Shown here piece by piece: positions 50,009 to 61,153 of a stretch of DNA of 64,000 bases. The stretch's first letter is position 1. Every line of letters starts with the position of its first letter. Source of the DNA: Bagarius yarrelli (Eukaryota; Chordata; Actinopteri; Siluriformes; Sisoridae); assembly GCA_005784505.1 (NCBI GenBank), contig VCAZ01000001.1, positions 1,251,001-1,315,000 of the forward strand, in the 5' to 3' direction. Below the pieces are notes generated by a model that was not told the DNA's origin, ran no database searches, and saw only the letters and a program-made list of their open reading frames with translations. The position numbers and the translations under genes are program-made.

Positions 50009-50152
50009 AAAGTGGTGGCTTATAGTTAAGGTGTTAGACCTTGGTTCAATTCCCAGCTTCACCATGCCACCACTGCTGGGCCCCTGAACACGGCCCTTAA
50101 CTCTCAAGATAGGATAAATGTAAGTCGCTCTGGATAACAGCATCTGCTGTTA
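50009..50152 (+). repeat. tRNA-derived SINE (type A), internally deleted
   Basis: AAAGTGGTGGCTTATAGTTA, TGGTTCAATTCCCAGC, GTAAGTCGCTCTGGATAACA. The anticodon-arm-like part and the GCTCAGTTGTAT block are missing. Confidence 0.8.
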
Positions 50153-50499
50153 AGACTGGTGGGAAGTGGTGGCTTAGTGGTTAAGGTGTTGAACTGATAC
50201 CAGAAAGACCTGGGTTCGATTCCCACCACCACTAAGACATTACTGTGGGCCCCTAAGCAAGACCCTCAACCCCAATTTGCTCAGTTGTGTGTAAAAAAAA
50301 AAGAGATAAATGTAACTCGGTCTGGATAAGAGCGTCTGCCAAATGATGTAAATGTAAGACAGGACACAGCACAGCACAGGACAGGACAGGACAGTGTTAG
50401 TCATAATACACTACCTCTGCATCCCTCATGCAGGATTAATGGCCTTGCTTAAAGGCCCCAAAATGGCAGCTTGGTGGAGTAAATACTCCCAAACTTCTG
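50150..50499 (+). repeat. duplicated block, copy 1 (SINE plus flank)
   Basis: TTAAGACTGGTGGGAAGTGG, a full type-A SINE (50160-50357), then ACAGTGTTAGTCATAATACA, ATCCCTCATGCAGGATTAAT and AGTAAATACTCCCAAACTTC. All are found in order at 51424-51738. The shared non-SINE flanks show a segmental duplication rather than two SINE insertions. Confidence 0.88.
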
Positions 50500-51423
50500 C
50501 AATGCATCTTTAAATAAATGCATTGTAAATTATTCTGTAACACAGAACACACACTTTATTTGGTCATCCTGGCACAAATAAGACACTTAACCTCTTTTTT
50601 CTGAAATTCTGTCATTCTGGATGCCACTGTTACATCTGAGATCTTGTTGTTTTCCTTTTCATGTGTGTGCTGCTGATTTATAAATAACTACCATTACATA
50701 ACATAACCCCGTCTGACTCTGCCTGCCTCCTCCTCCGTTACCTTCGCTATTCTGCCAAATCCTTCCCCCCAAAAAATAAAGAAACACAAGGACAGATAGA
50801 GAGAAAGGAATAAATGGATCTGAGAAGAAAAACAGCAACACTCGAAGAAGCTGTTCTGTTAATAAAATAAAGGAATAATGGACTTATTATGACTGCCACC
50901 TCTTCATATTCCTCATTAGCATGAAACCAAAGGAAAGATGTGCAAGCTTTTTGTTAGGAATAAACAATAGATTCGACTCGGTGAGATCGTCTATTTCATT
51001 AAGGATACAATAAAGTCTGTGCCTAACAGCTGTGCAGCTGGAACTGATACACATGTTCTTGTGTACTTGCTGGCCTGCAGAAATGCAGATATATGCAGAT
51101 ATTTTTCAGTTCAGACCTTGACGGAATTCAGTGTAAAGTTTTGTGTTTTTGGGTAAAACCAAGAGAAACCAAATAACAGAAAAGATGCATTTACACAAAA
51201 ACACCTAAAAAGGAAGATGGACTAGAATAAAAGGAGGTTTAGGATTTTACACAGGTAGTGGAACACTGAGCAGAAACTTAAAAATAAAAATATTTGATGA
51301 TGATAGTGTCTATAAACTATTTATGCATATCATTATGAATACATTTATACATAAATTCATTATAATAAGCAATCCAGAGGTGACGGAGACAGATTTTTAA
51401 CATTTTTAAAAGAAACCAGCCTT

Positions 51424-51738
51424 TAAGACTGGTGGGAAGTGGTGGCTTAGTGATTAAGGTGTTGGACTGATACCAGAAAGACCTGGGTTCGATTCCCACC
51501 ACCACCCATTACTGTGGGCCCCTGAGCAAGACCCTCAACCCCCAATTGCTCAGTTGTGAGTAAAAAAAAGATAAATGTAAGTCGCTCTGGATAAGGGCGT
51601 CTGCCAAATGGTGTAAATGTTAATTACACAGCACAGGACAGTGTTAGTCATAATACACTGCATCCCTCATGCAGGATTAATGGTTGCTTAAGGGCCCCAA
51701 AATGGCAGCTTGGTGGAGTAAATACTCCCAACCTTCTG
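51424..51738 (+). repeat. duplicated block, copy 2 (SINE plus flank)
   Basis: Same order as 50150-50499, with loss of CTAAGACA-like bases after box B, of the ACAGCACAGGACAGG run and of CTACCT. Identity by eye is above 90 percent outside the gaps. Confidence 0.88.
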
Positions 51739-52448
51739 ACCAGTAATTCACCCCTGGAACGTCCACTGCTCTCTAGAATAGAAAAAATAGAAATAAAATA
51801 TAAACCATGCGTCGTTCTGATAGCACCATGAACTTACTTTCTTTACCAACAACTCAAAATGTCGAGCTTGTTCAATCTCTTGAAAATTGAGTTACCTAAA
51901 TTGGTCTGTCTCTGCGTTTCAGGGATAAAAGCATTAGATTTAGCATGATTGGTGTAGGCTAGCAGTATCTACCCTTTAAGATTTTAAGATGTATTTAAAG
52001 GGTAGGTCGGCCATATGCCATATTCACTAGAGAAATGTTGAGCTAGGGGATCATTTTTGCTCCACATTTGGGCTTATAAATTACTACAGCGTTTTATGGT
52101 CGTCTGTCAGTCCAGACTCTGAGACTCTGAGATTTTACCTGCCTCTTTTACAGTCACTTTTTTTGAGCTTATATTAAAAGGGTTCTCCAAATTACTTTGC
52201 ATTATAGTCATGAACATCATATATAGTTTTCAGGCCCTTAATGGAAGTTAAGGTTTTAATGTCACAGCTATTATGCATGCAGATATGTTTCTGTTATGTT
52301 AATGGAACCCAACCTGATCTTTTCTATACTTCATCCTTCACTAAAATTGCTTCGCAGTGTGCCTAGCACCGTCTGTTTGCTCTAAACTCTTCACTTAAAT
52401 GTATAAGTATTCATTATTTTTATTCTCTCCTTTCTTTTTTTTTATTAG

Positions 52449-52615
52449 CCAGCGCTACTGTATGTGCAATCCAGATGTGGTGCAGCAGTTTCACAATCCA
52501 GACACCATCTTCATTCTAGCCTTCGCTATCATCCTTCTTAACACAGATATGTACAGTCCGAACATCAAGCCTGACCGCAAAATGATGCTGGAGGATTTTA
52601 TTCGCAATTTGAGGG
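52449..52615 (+). CDS. iqsec3: iqsec3 exon, SEC7 domain part 4
   Basis: 167 bases; acceptor TTTTATTAG before 52449, donor GG/GTAAGA after 52615. One base completes Ser, then 55 codons: QRYCMCNPDVVQQFHNPDTI, FILAFAIILLNTDMYSPNIK, PDRKMMLEDFIRNLR, then one base of Gly. FAIILLNTDMYSPNIK is the second conserved SEC7 motif, which lines the ARF-binding groove. Conservation is very high. Confidence 0.97.
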
Positions 52616-52881
52616 GTAAGAGAAAGAACAACATTTTTAAGGTTTTAATTTTCACATATTTTTATTAAATGGTAACATATACATTAAAAATGAAGTGCTT
52701 TTTACAACTTAATATAAAGGTAACTTAATCCTGCATTTTAATGTTGCAAATGAATACAGAATTTTATGGCCAAAATAAAGTCAAGGATTTATTTTAAAAG
52801 GCAAAAGCAGATAACAAACATAAACATGGATATATTTGTGGATGTTCAACCAAAAACCTTTTTCGGAACACTGTAACATTT

Positions 52882-52998
52882 TATTCATTCATTCATCTTC
52901 TGTAACCGCTTATTCCCTAATTCGGGGTCACAGGGATCTGCTATCCCAGCCGTCTCTGTAAGGGTGAAAGGCAGAAGTGGGACACCCTGGACAGGTCT
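52882..52998 (-). repeat. truncated type-B SINE
   Basis: TTCATTCATCTTCTGTAACC through GGGGTCACAGGGATCTGCTA to GGACACCCTGGACAGGTC. It stops about 30 bases before the foldback element. Confidence 0.8.
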
Positions 52999-53027
52999 GA
53001 TGGCTCTCTAACCCTCCCATGGACAAT

Positions 53028-54058
53028 ACCAAGTCCAAGCCCCAGAAAAGTACCAAGATGATTTAATTCAATTCAATCTGTTTAGCGCCTTGTCACAAAG
53101 TAGTTTTACACAATGAAAGAAATTATGAAATGTAAATAAAACAGAAATCAGTTTGTCTCTGATTGTCCCTAATGAGCAAACCGAGGGCGACGGTGGCAAG
53201 GAAAAACCCAGAGACAGAATAGGAAGAAACCTTGAGAGGAACCAGACTCAACAGAGAACCCATCCTCATTTGGGGGATAATCAGGCAGAAGGTAGCAGTC
53301 ACACTGGTGATCTGACGATCATCAATCGGAGGCGGGACACATGGAAGGATCAGGTCAAGAGTGGAAATGGGGTCTGGATCACTGGCAGCTCAGTAGTAGC
53401 ATATGTAGCTCGACAGAGAGAGGGACAAAGAAAGAGAGAGAGAGAGGGGGAAAAGAAAAAAGAAGGAATACAGTTAAGTATAGTCGCAGTTACAGTGTAT
53501 AGAGTGATTGTCTACTGAATGATCAACAAAGAGTTAATGTGACATCAGTGGTTTAACTGTGATATTACAAAGCAACGAGAATATTTTTCGCTCACATAAA
53601 ACATAAATAAGTTTATTCTACGTTTTCGTCTCTACTGTGTCACAGGTTATAACAGTATCAGGACGTATGCGTGTTGCGGCGCTGTCGCTGATCCAGATGC
53701 GGTGTGATGACGTTGTACACATAGGTGCTGTGCACGCTGTATAAAAGCTATCAAAATTTACACTGATTAAACTTTGGTTTTGCTTCGGTCTTACATTTGT
53801 ATTTCGGGCTTTTATACAGCATGTGTCTTTCTCCGAGTTTCATCACACCAGATCTTCGTTAGCAGTAGCGCCGTAACATGCGAGTGCCATGATACTGTCG
53901 TGAACGCGTGTCCACAAGTGACGCAGTAGAGACAAAAATGTGAAATAAAGTTGTTATTTAGGTTTTCTTGTTGCTTTGTCATATCACAGTTGAACCACTG
54001 ATGCCACATGAACTACTTTGTTGATCATTTTGGTACTTTTCTGGGGCTTGAACTTGGT
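53028..54058. mobile_element. foldback element with long imperfect inverted arms
   Basis: Left arm 53028-53062 plus 53519-53749; right arm 53808-54058 is its complement. Pairs seen: AAGCCCCAGAAAAGTACCAA with the right-end TTGGTACTTTTCTGGGGCTT complement, GATCAACAAAG, CATCAGTGGTTTAACTGTGA with CATCAGTGGTTCAACTGTGA, and GCTGTATAAAAGC with GCTTTTATACAGC around a loop of about 58 bases. Arm similarity is roughly 75-80 percent by eye. No coding capacity. Family unknown to me. Confidence 0.82.
53063..53518 (+). repeat. nested dispersed repeat inside the foldback arm
   Basis: 456 bases starting TTAATTCAATTCAATCTGTT and containing CGACGGTGGCAAGGAAAAAC and AGGAAGAAACCTTGAGAGGA. The duplication ATGAT (53058-53062 and 53519-53523) flanks it, and the opposite arm has only one ATGAT, which proves the insertion. 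The reverse copy at 62871-63060 shows that it is a family of its own. Confidence 0.85.
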
Positions 54059-54783
54059 GGTTACCTTGCTGTCTTTCAGAGGGTCAAAGATTCCTCAGAT
54101 TTTATTAAAAATATCTTAAACTGTCTTCCAAAGATGAAAGAAGGTCTTACGAGTTAGAAACAACACAAGGGTGAGTTATTAATTAGAGAATTTTCATTTT
54201 GGGGTAAACTATTCCTGAAGGGTTTGTGCGAAAGGCTACCTTTCTGACATACTTGGAAAAGGTTGTTAGATGACGTCATGCATTATCTTCCACTGGTGTG
54301 TCTTCAGTGTGCCGTAGAAAGAATCAATAAAAGGGCTGAAACAATGGTGAGTGTATTTAATAGATTCAAGCTGCTCTTAACAATTAGATTAAACTGGAAA
54401 ATCAATGCTGGCATACCAAACGGATTATACTACACTGCTTGATTAGACTTTCATTCCGTTTCTCGCCTTCTCTTTTCACATTTCATAAAATTTGACTTTA
54501 AATTAGCTTTGGTCTTCTTTCTTCCTTTGGTCAGGGATTTAGAACACTATGCATCACATGAGTTGCACAGGTGAAATGCCTCTCTGAACTTAAAAGGATC
54601 TCATTTAGCTAAATTGTCCCTGTTGGTCCACTGGTTGGACAAAGGATATGCATATGCATTATGTAATCATTATATTTTAATGAGGTTATATATATATATA
54701 AGTTACATATATAAGGAGATATGCAAAGTGTATGGCAGTATCTACAAGATGACAGATGTTTTAATAAGTGTATTATTTAGTAT

Positions 54784-54810
54784 ATAACACACACACACAC
54801 ACACACATTG
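54784..54810. repeat. (CA)n microsatellite
   Basis: Short CACA run. Confidence 0.85.
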
Positions 54811-55082
54811 CCACTTCACTGTTTAGGCATTAAAATAATGTATTGGCATTTGTGATTCTTACATAACTACCTGCTCTAAGTGTCTGCATGTAAAAGTTTT
54901 TCTGATGACATATAACTGATATTAAGGCGAATATGAAAAACATAAATATACAAATAAAATGTATACAATTATACACTTTACTAGGAAAACTTATGTGATT
55001 ATGTAATGCAATTATTAAGCTTCGATTTACACTAAGGGGCGTCCAGGGGTGTCCAAAGTCATTTATGGTATTTGTCATACAC

Positions 55083-55230
55083 CAGAGAGCGTTACATTTA
55101 TTTTACTCATACAAATAAACAAATTGGGGTTGGTGGCCCTGCTCAGGGGCCCAGCAGTGGTAACTTGGTGGAGCTGAAGGAAGTGGTAGCATAGTGGTTA
55201 AGGTGTTGGGACTCCTAGCACCACCTTTGG
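55083..55230. repeat. two abutting SINE fragments in opposite directions
   Basis: Reverse type-A piece (GAGCGTTACATTTATTTTAC through GGGGCCCAGCAGTGGTAACT) joined to a forward head piece (GGAAGTGGTAGCATAGTGGT, TAAGGTGTTGGGACTCCTAG). Confidence 0.7.
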
Positions 55231-56684
55231 GACTCTGAAACCATTTAGAGAGTTAACATTTTTCTACATACAGTATGTGTCCCACAGATGGGACACAGAT
55301 GTTTGGAAGTTGCATATAATTAATGGTGTACTTTGTAAGTATTCAGTTTGACTTTCATTGTATGTCCCTTAATATTAATTTTTTAAACCTATATTCAACC
55401 TTTGGGATATGATTGATGAATTGTTAGAAAGTTATTATGTAGTGTGTTATAAAGGAAAGTTAAAGTTTTGTGTGCTTAGACAGTCTTTCACTGTGAACGA
55501 CATTTCAGTGGATAATACGTTTGCTTAATGCCCCCTTTCGCTTAAACTTATTTCAGCATGCTGTCAGTGCTAACCTCTGTATTAGCTTAAGTTGGATATC
55601 TTTACTCTGCAAACACTCATTAATCTCTGGATTTCCTCAAGTTGCTGCAGCATCTGCTTCTTAGCAGATTGCTGTGTGTACCTGAGGTATCTGTGGGCAG
55701 AGGTCTAAAGGGATTCACTCTTAGTTGCCTGGAAACAAACATAGACTTATACATAGTAAAAGTCTTTATAATATTCTGGGTCTTTTTTTATTTCCTGGTT
55801 CATGGATGGAGAGACAGAGGTAGACATTTAAATATGTAAACAGCCATGTGCAGCGCATAACATTATAAAAAACCGGATCTAATGTATGTTCATATATCAG
55901 GTGTATTTGCTATTGTTAATGTTAAAGTTAAAATGTTGTAGATTTATAAAACCAATTAAAAATATTGTGATCAATTAGGATGGTCAAAAAAGGCCAAAAG
56001 GTCACCCTAAATCTGATGCACACTTAAATTTTCTCTTTTCAATCCTTCCCTTCCTGTTTATCCACAATCGTAGAAATAAAGGCAAAAATACCCCAGTATA
56101 CAGCATCTTTAAAAATACTGTAGAGTAAGTAAAGATAACCTTTTAAACTGTAAATGTAAAAATGAACAACAAACGTATAAATAAACAGATTTATAATTTT
56201 AAGAGGTAAGAATAAATATGCTTAACCAAACCATTTTCTATTAATAATGTAAACGTGTACATATCAATTGTACTAAATGTTTTGAAGTGAAGTGTTTATT
56301 ATTAAAGATTTTAACAATTGGGTCTTTTGCCCCATACTGGGGGGCCTCTTACTCCACCTGTACTGTAATTTACTGCCTTTGTTAACATAACCAAGTCCTG
56401 GGAAGTTCATTTCACCATCTTAATGCCAGAACAGATAAGGGTCTACCTTGGCAGACCTACCTTGCATCTTAGGATATGGTGGGACAAGTTGAGCGGTGCA
56501 CTTCCACTACATGTCAAATGAAAGTTTTCACTAAGACAAAAAGCAAAGAAAATTTCCAGATCAACATAAAAATGGTAAATGTAACAGTGGTTATTGCAGT
56601 GTCAGGAATCGGACACTAGTTGGCTGAATGTCTTTATACATATATAAAATGTGTACCTGTGCTATGTGTGTACGTACCAAGCAG

Positions 56685-56824
56685 GGGTGGACGATGGTGC
56701 AGACATCCCTCGGGACATGGTGGTGGGCATTTACGAGCGAATTCAGCAAAGAGAGCTCCGGTCCAATGAAGATCATGTGACATACGTTACCAAAGTGGAG
56801 CAGAGTATTGTAGGAATGAAGACG
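56685..56824 (+). CDS. iqsec3: iqsec3 exon, end of SEC7 and linker to PH
   Basis: 140 bases; acceptor ACCAAGCAG before 56685, donor ACG/GTAAGG after 56824. Two bases complete Gly, then 46 codons: VDDGADIPRDMVVGIYERIQ, QRELRSNEDHVTYVTKVEQS, IVGMKT; ends in phase 0. This is the last SEC7 helix and the conserved linker of BRAG-type factors leading to the PH domain. In mammals the linker takes part in membrane and ARF contact; I infer the same here. Confidence 0.97.
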
Positions 56825-58643
56825 GTAAGGCCAGAATCGTGCACAGCCTTTTTTCACACGTTTAAAATAAGAAGAAATCGAGATGGCCTTCATGCTGTAA
56901 TATTCTCTGATGAATATAAGTATTGTGTGTTCTTTGGGGTTAAAGTCATTATTTTTTGAAAGGGCTTGAAATCAGTTTTTAAATGGAATACTAAGTGAAA
57001 TACTAAATCACCATATCATTTGTTGTCTACAGAAATGCAGGTATGATTAGCATTATTATTCGACTCTGTTATGAATGATGCAGAAAAGAGGCACAAAACT
57101 TTATCTTGGCAAACATTACAAATTGGCAGAGCCAAAAAGTGTTTAATTTTTTTAAAACTTTTTTTACACACCTATCTTTTAGGGATTTCTTAACTCTCTT
57201 GAACTTCCACATCATTATGAAGAGAGTAGCGTGGACAGTAAAGAGGAATCGGACTTGCATTGAAAGCTTCTGATTGATAAAGTGACTGTGTAATACTGTA
57301 TGGATGCGACCAATCCGAAAGTATTATGCCACTGGCCGGTGACATCATCGACCAGGAAGTAATGCTATATAAACACAAACAGCAACGTGCCTCGTTAAGC
57401 TCTTTTTCTTCATCGCTATAGTGTATGTGTGAGAAATTAAAAGAAAAAAGATGTCTGAAAGGAAGCAAAAAAATGGCGACCTTATAAAATGGGCAGTGTG
57501 TGTTAGCTGCTTTGGAGTAGAGCATGCACAGACAGAGTGTTGCCAAAAAGCTATGCTGCAACCTCCACCCCAGGGCCTAAAGCGTCTTTTTTCAGGATTT
57601 ACACACTGAGGTGTTAAAATCTTAGAATAAACCACATTCAACTGGCTCGGCATGCCAATACCATGTTCGTATTTCCAGCCGGTACATTCTTTGGACCCTA
57701 TGTGACTTTTGAATATTAAATTCTATAGACAATAGTATGTAGACAATTCTCACACCCATCTAGAGGCTGGGGTTAAAAACCATTGCCTACTCGAGGGCCC
57801 TTGGGGAACCATGGTTACATACATAACCTAGAGATGTTCTTCCCCTATACATGTCCATTGTTGCACGTGTCTACTTGTTAAGCTTGTGACTTAGGTGTAA
57901 CACGATGGGAGAAAGTTGACAGAAAAGTGGAGAAGGATGCTATCATATTACAGCATATGCTGCCAGACTACAATCACATAAACTACCCATCTTCGAGACA
58001 CTTTAGCAGCATTTGTCTAAAGTGCCTGTTTCTTTTTTTCCTCGCAATTTTTTTGCGCCTCCTGTGTTTCTTTAATCTTCAATCTCTCTCTGACTATTTT
58101 GACAGATGCAAACTGACACTGCATGCTCCCTGCGTGCATTACCGTACCACTTTCCATGCTGTCAAAGCAAGAATATACGGATATCGGACACAAATAGTGT
58201 CCAAAGTGTGCCTTCAGCGGTGCTGGGTCTTATTGAATTTCAGGCCTTCTGTCCTCCTTCTTTCCGGGACTCAGACCAGGAAAGGATGAACCTTCTGTTC
58301 GCACTGTGCATGTGCCTCCACAGGGCAGCCCAGTGGAGAAGTTCAAACCAGCTATTCTATTATACAGCTATATCTGTTCTGGGGCACCTAAGAGAGGGGC
58401 AGTGGCCACCAAACAGACAATAAGCAGATAATGGAAACGTCTCAAGTTATGTATGTAACCATGCTTCCGGGAACGAGATGCTGTGTCAGGACGATGCATG
58501 TTTTTATATAGCATTACTTCCTGGTCAGTTAAGTCACCCATATGTGGCATAATGTTTCCCGAAGCATCTTAATGCAGTGTTTTTTCCCTCTGGGAGCCAT
58601 GATTACAATTATAACCTAAGACTTTCTATTCTTTCAACCTCAG
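56825..58643 (+). other. 1.8-kb intron filled mostly by a DIRS-like relic
   Basis: 56825-57290 holds nothing I can name. The rest is the DIRS-like element. Confidence 0.85.
57300..58615 (+). mobile_element. decayed, internally deleted DIRS-like retrotransposon
   Basis: Inverted terminal parts: GACCAGGAAGTAATGCTATA at 57350 is the complement of TATAGCATTACTTCCTGGTC at 58507-58526, and ATTATGCCAC at 57323 pairs with GTGGCATAAT at 58544. The signature GGTTACATACATAACC (57813) pairs with GTTATGTATGTAACCATG (58446). A gag-like start at 57451-57609 (MSERKQKNGDLIKWA, then CVSCFGVEHAQ with a Cys/His pattern) ends in a stop. 58230-58430 keeps a tyrosine-recombinase-like piece (PPSFRDSDQERMNLLF, HRAAQWRSSNQLF). 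The reverse transcriptase is gone. Confidence 0.75.
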
Positions 58644-58769
58644 GTCCTCTCAGTCCCTCACAGAAGACTGGTGTGCTGTAGTCGTCTTTTTGAAGTAACA
58701 GATATCAACAAAGCCCAGAAACAGGCGTCTCACCAGAGGGAAGTCTTCCTCTTCAATGATCTTATTGTG
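58644..58769 (+). CDS. iqsec3: iqsec3 exon, PH domain part 1
   Basis: 126 bases, 42 codons, phase 0 at both ends; acceptor CAACCTCAG before 58644, donor GTG/GTAAAA after 58769. Reads VLSVPHRRLVCCSRLFEVTD, INKAQKQASHQREVFLFNDL, IV: first strands of the PH domain with the REVFLFND core. The donor is slightly weak (GTAAAA) and lies before a poly(A) run. If it were skipped, reading would go on for about 70 codons to a stop at 58983. Confidence 0.95.
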
Positions 58770-59603
58770 GTAAAAAAAAAACACTCACTCAACTACACAA
58801 ACTTTTTAACTTCCAACAAAGAAAATTCCAGATCATTTTCTGTAAATGCAAAGTGTTTTTGTTCCCCGACCCAGATAATTAATCAGATGCGTATTAGCCA
58901 CTACTGCCTGCCGTTTCACATTAAGAAGCAAAAAACTTTGCGCAGTAGAGTTTTAAACATCTTGCCGAGACATCAGCTAATGTGAGAAAAAAAGGTTGAG
59001 TTTAGTGCCACCACCACTTTTTTCTGGATAAGTCAGTAATTTGGTCAGTTTCACAGAAAGACTCATAAAATTAAACAAAGATTAAGCATATGTTGTAATT
59101 AAGCAGCCGTTTGGGTGTCTCTGACGTTATCACACATGAGTATTAAACTATCTCCATAATTATATAGTCCCACATTAATCACTTAGTGAAAGTGAGAAAA
59201 GAAAAAAGCAGATGGTTTCTTATATCAGAATAGAGAAAAAAGGTTTTTTAATTTCTAATTTCATGGCACTTATATTTGCATAACAAAAGTGCCACCAAAA
59301 AAGTCGTTATCTAAATATTTGACCTTCCCATTTTTTTTTTTTTTTATATGTAGAATTCAAACGCTATATAGGTTAAAAAAAATCTAAACTTAATCCCAGT
59401 ATTAGTTGTTTCCTTATAGAACTCGGCGATAAAGGATAGTTCACTTTTCTCAGTATTAACTAGGAACGGTTTGACATTCGGGGATTGGTCCTTGCTGTTG
59501 TTCATAGACGCTGAGCACCGGATGTCTTTGTCAGAATGATGCATTGCTTTAATATTACAGGTGTGTGATTTGGTCTGTGGAAGTTAAAATAAGCAGAGCA
59601 TTG

Positions 59604-59697
59604 AACACACACACACACACACCCACACACATGTCTGGTTAGCTAACCTTGTGGATACTCTCCATAGGTATAATAGTTTTTTAACTCCCTGTACTTT
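59604..59697 (+). repeat. (CA)n and left flank of the dispersed repeat, copy 2
   Basis: CA run, then ATGTCTGGTTAGCTAACCTT and CATAGGTATAATAGTTTTTT, matching the first half of 48471-48540. Confidence 0.65.
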
Positions 59698-60555
59698 CTA
59701 TCCCCTAACCCTATCCACTAACACTAACCCTAACCCTATCTACTAAACCCAAATCCTAACCCCTATCCATATACCCTACCCCTAACCCTATTACGTAACC
59801 CTAACGCTATCTCCTAAAACCTAATCCTATCCCCTACACCTAACCCCTAGCCCTAACTTCTAACACTATCCGCTAACCCTAACTCTATCTCCTAAACCCT
59901 AATCCTAACCCCTATCCATATACCCTACCCCTAACCCTATTACGTAACCCTAACGCTATCTCCTAAAACCTAATCCTATCCCCTACACCTAACCCCTACC
60001 CCTAACTTCTAACACTATCCGCTAACCCTAACTCTATCTCCTAAACCCTAATCCTAACAGCTATCCATATACCCTACCCCTAACCCTATTACGTAACCCT
60101 AACGCTATCTCCTAAAACCTAATCCTATCCCCTACACCTAACCTAACCCCTACCCCTAACTTCTAACACTATCCGCTAACCCTAACTCTATCTCCTAAAC
60201 CCTAATCCTAACACCTATCCATATATCCTAACCCCTAACCCTATTACGTACCCTACCCTAACGCTATCTCCTAAAAAACCTAATCCTATCCCCTACACCT
60301 AACCCCTAGCCCTAACTTCTAACACTATCCGCTAACCCTAACTCTATCTCCTAAACCCTAATCCTAACCCCTATCCATATACCCTACCCCTAACCCTATT
60401 ACGTAACCCTAACGCTATCTCCTAAAACCTAATCCTATCCCCTACACCTAACCCCTACCCCTAACTTCTAACACTATCCGCTAACCCTAACTCTATCTCC
60501 TAAACCCTAATCCTAACCCCTGACCCTATCCCATAACCCCTAACCCTAACCAGAA
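59698..60555 (+). repeat. telomere-like degenerate satellite, about 150-bp higher-order period
   Basis: Dense CCCTAA variants (CCCTAACCCTA, CCCCTAACC, ATCTCCTAAAACC). The marker CTATCCATAT starts at 59763, 59912, 60061, 60215 and 60371, giving periods of 149, 149, 154 and 156 bases. Each higher-order unit also carries ATTACGTAACCCTAACGCTA and ACACTATCCGCTAACCC. It is bounded by the two halves of a dispersed repeat, not by subtelomeric sequence. Confidence 0.93.
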
Positions 60556-60640
60556 ACTTTCTGCATTTTTACTTTCACAAAAATCTCATCCTGTATGATT
60601 TACAAGCTTTTGTACTCATAGGGACCTCAATGAGTCCACT
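60549..60640 (+). repeat. right flank of the dispersed repeat
   Basis: CCAGAAACTTTCTGCATTTT, then AAATCTCATCCTGTATGATT and GTACTCATAGGGACCTCAAT. A common fish repeat part, placed right after the satellite, so the satellite lies inside the repeat. Confidence 0.6.
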
Positions 60641-60815
60641 GTTTTTTTAATCTTATTATAATTTTGAATTGCTTGCTAAAATTTATTTGATTTTTTTGGT
60701 CTGAAATATTTGGCTATGAGAACGGAGGGCAAAACAACCATTCACAATATTTTATCTTTTGCAAAGTAGAGGTCCTTTGTGTGTGACCAAAAGCTACAGC
60801 TTATTGTACTGGGAA

Positions 60816-60855
60816 ATATATATATATAACTATATATATTAAATATATATATAAA
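60816..60855. repeat. (TA)n run
   Basis: TA dinucleotides with small interruptions. Confidence 0.8.
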
Positions 60856-61153
60856 GTTTTTTGCATTGTCGGCAGTTTCTGGAATGATAATTCATTGCAA
60901 GACATCAATTCAGTTTATCCAATCTATCAGCTTCGTATGCATACAGTTCAGGATCAAATAAAACAATTAGCAAACAATGCTATTTGCTAATTTCTCTTTA
61001 CTGCACTTTATAATAGACCATAATAAACACAACTCCCTGTCAGTTATTTCTGCTACATTTTTATACTAAGGATGCAATTTAACAAGATGCACTATACAGT
61101 TTAAAGCATCACATTAAAAGACTATCTGACAGATATTCTCTTTCTACTCAAAG

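Larger units (their letters stand above)
49732..52448 (+). other. 2.7-kb intron with a segmental duplication
   Basis: Holds three type-A SINE copies, two of which are carried in a duplicated 330-bp block (50150-50499 and 51424-51738). 50500-51420 and 51740-52430 hold nothing I can name. Confidence 0.85.
52616..56684 (+). other. 4.1-kb intron
   Basis: Holds a truncated type-B SINE (52882-52998), a foldback element (53028-54058) with a nested insertion, a CA run near 54787 and SINE fragments near 55083-55230. 54060-54780 and 55240-56684 hold nothing I can name. Confidence 0.85.
58770..61153 (+). other. 2.4-kb intron with telomere-like satellite
   Basis: 58770-59600 holds nothing I can name. 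59698-60555 is a degenerate CCCTAA-type satellite flanked by pieces of a dispersed repeat. A TA-rich run lies at 60816-60855. 60860-61150 is unremarkable. Confidence 0.85.

Noticed and set aside
57927..58423. Two overlapping frames as a possible nested gene
   Set aside because: They include a DIRS tyrosine-recombinase fragment and intron sequence; no intact domain or start context.
59698..60555. Interstitial telomere from chromosome fusion
   Set aside because: The motifs are degenerate, organised in a 150-bp unit and framed by a dispersed repeat.
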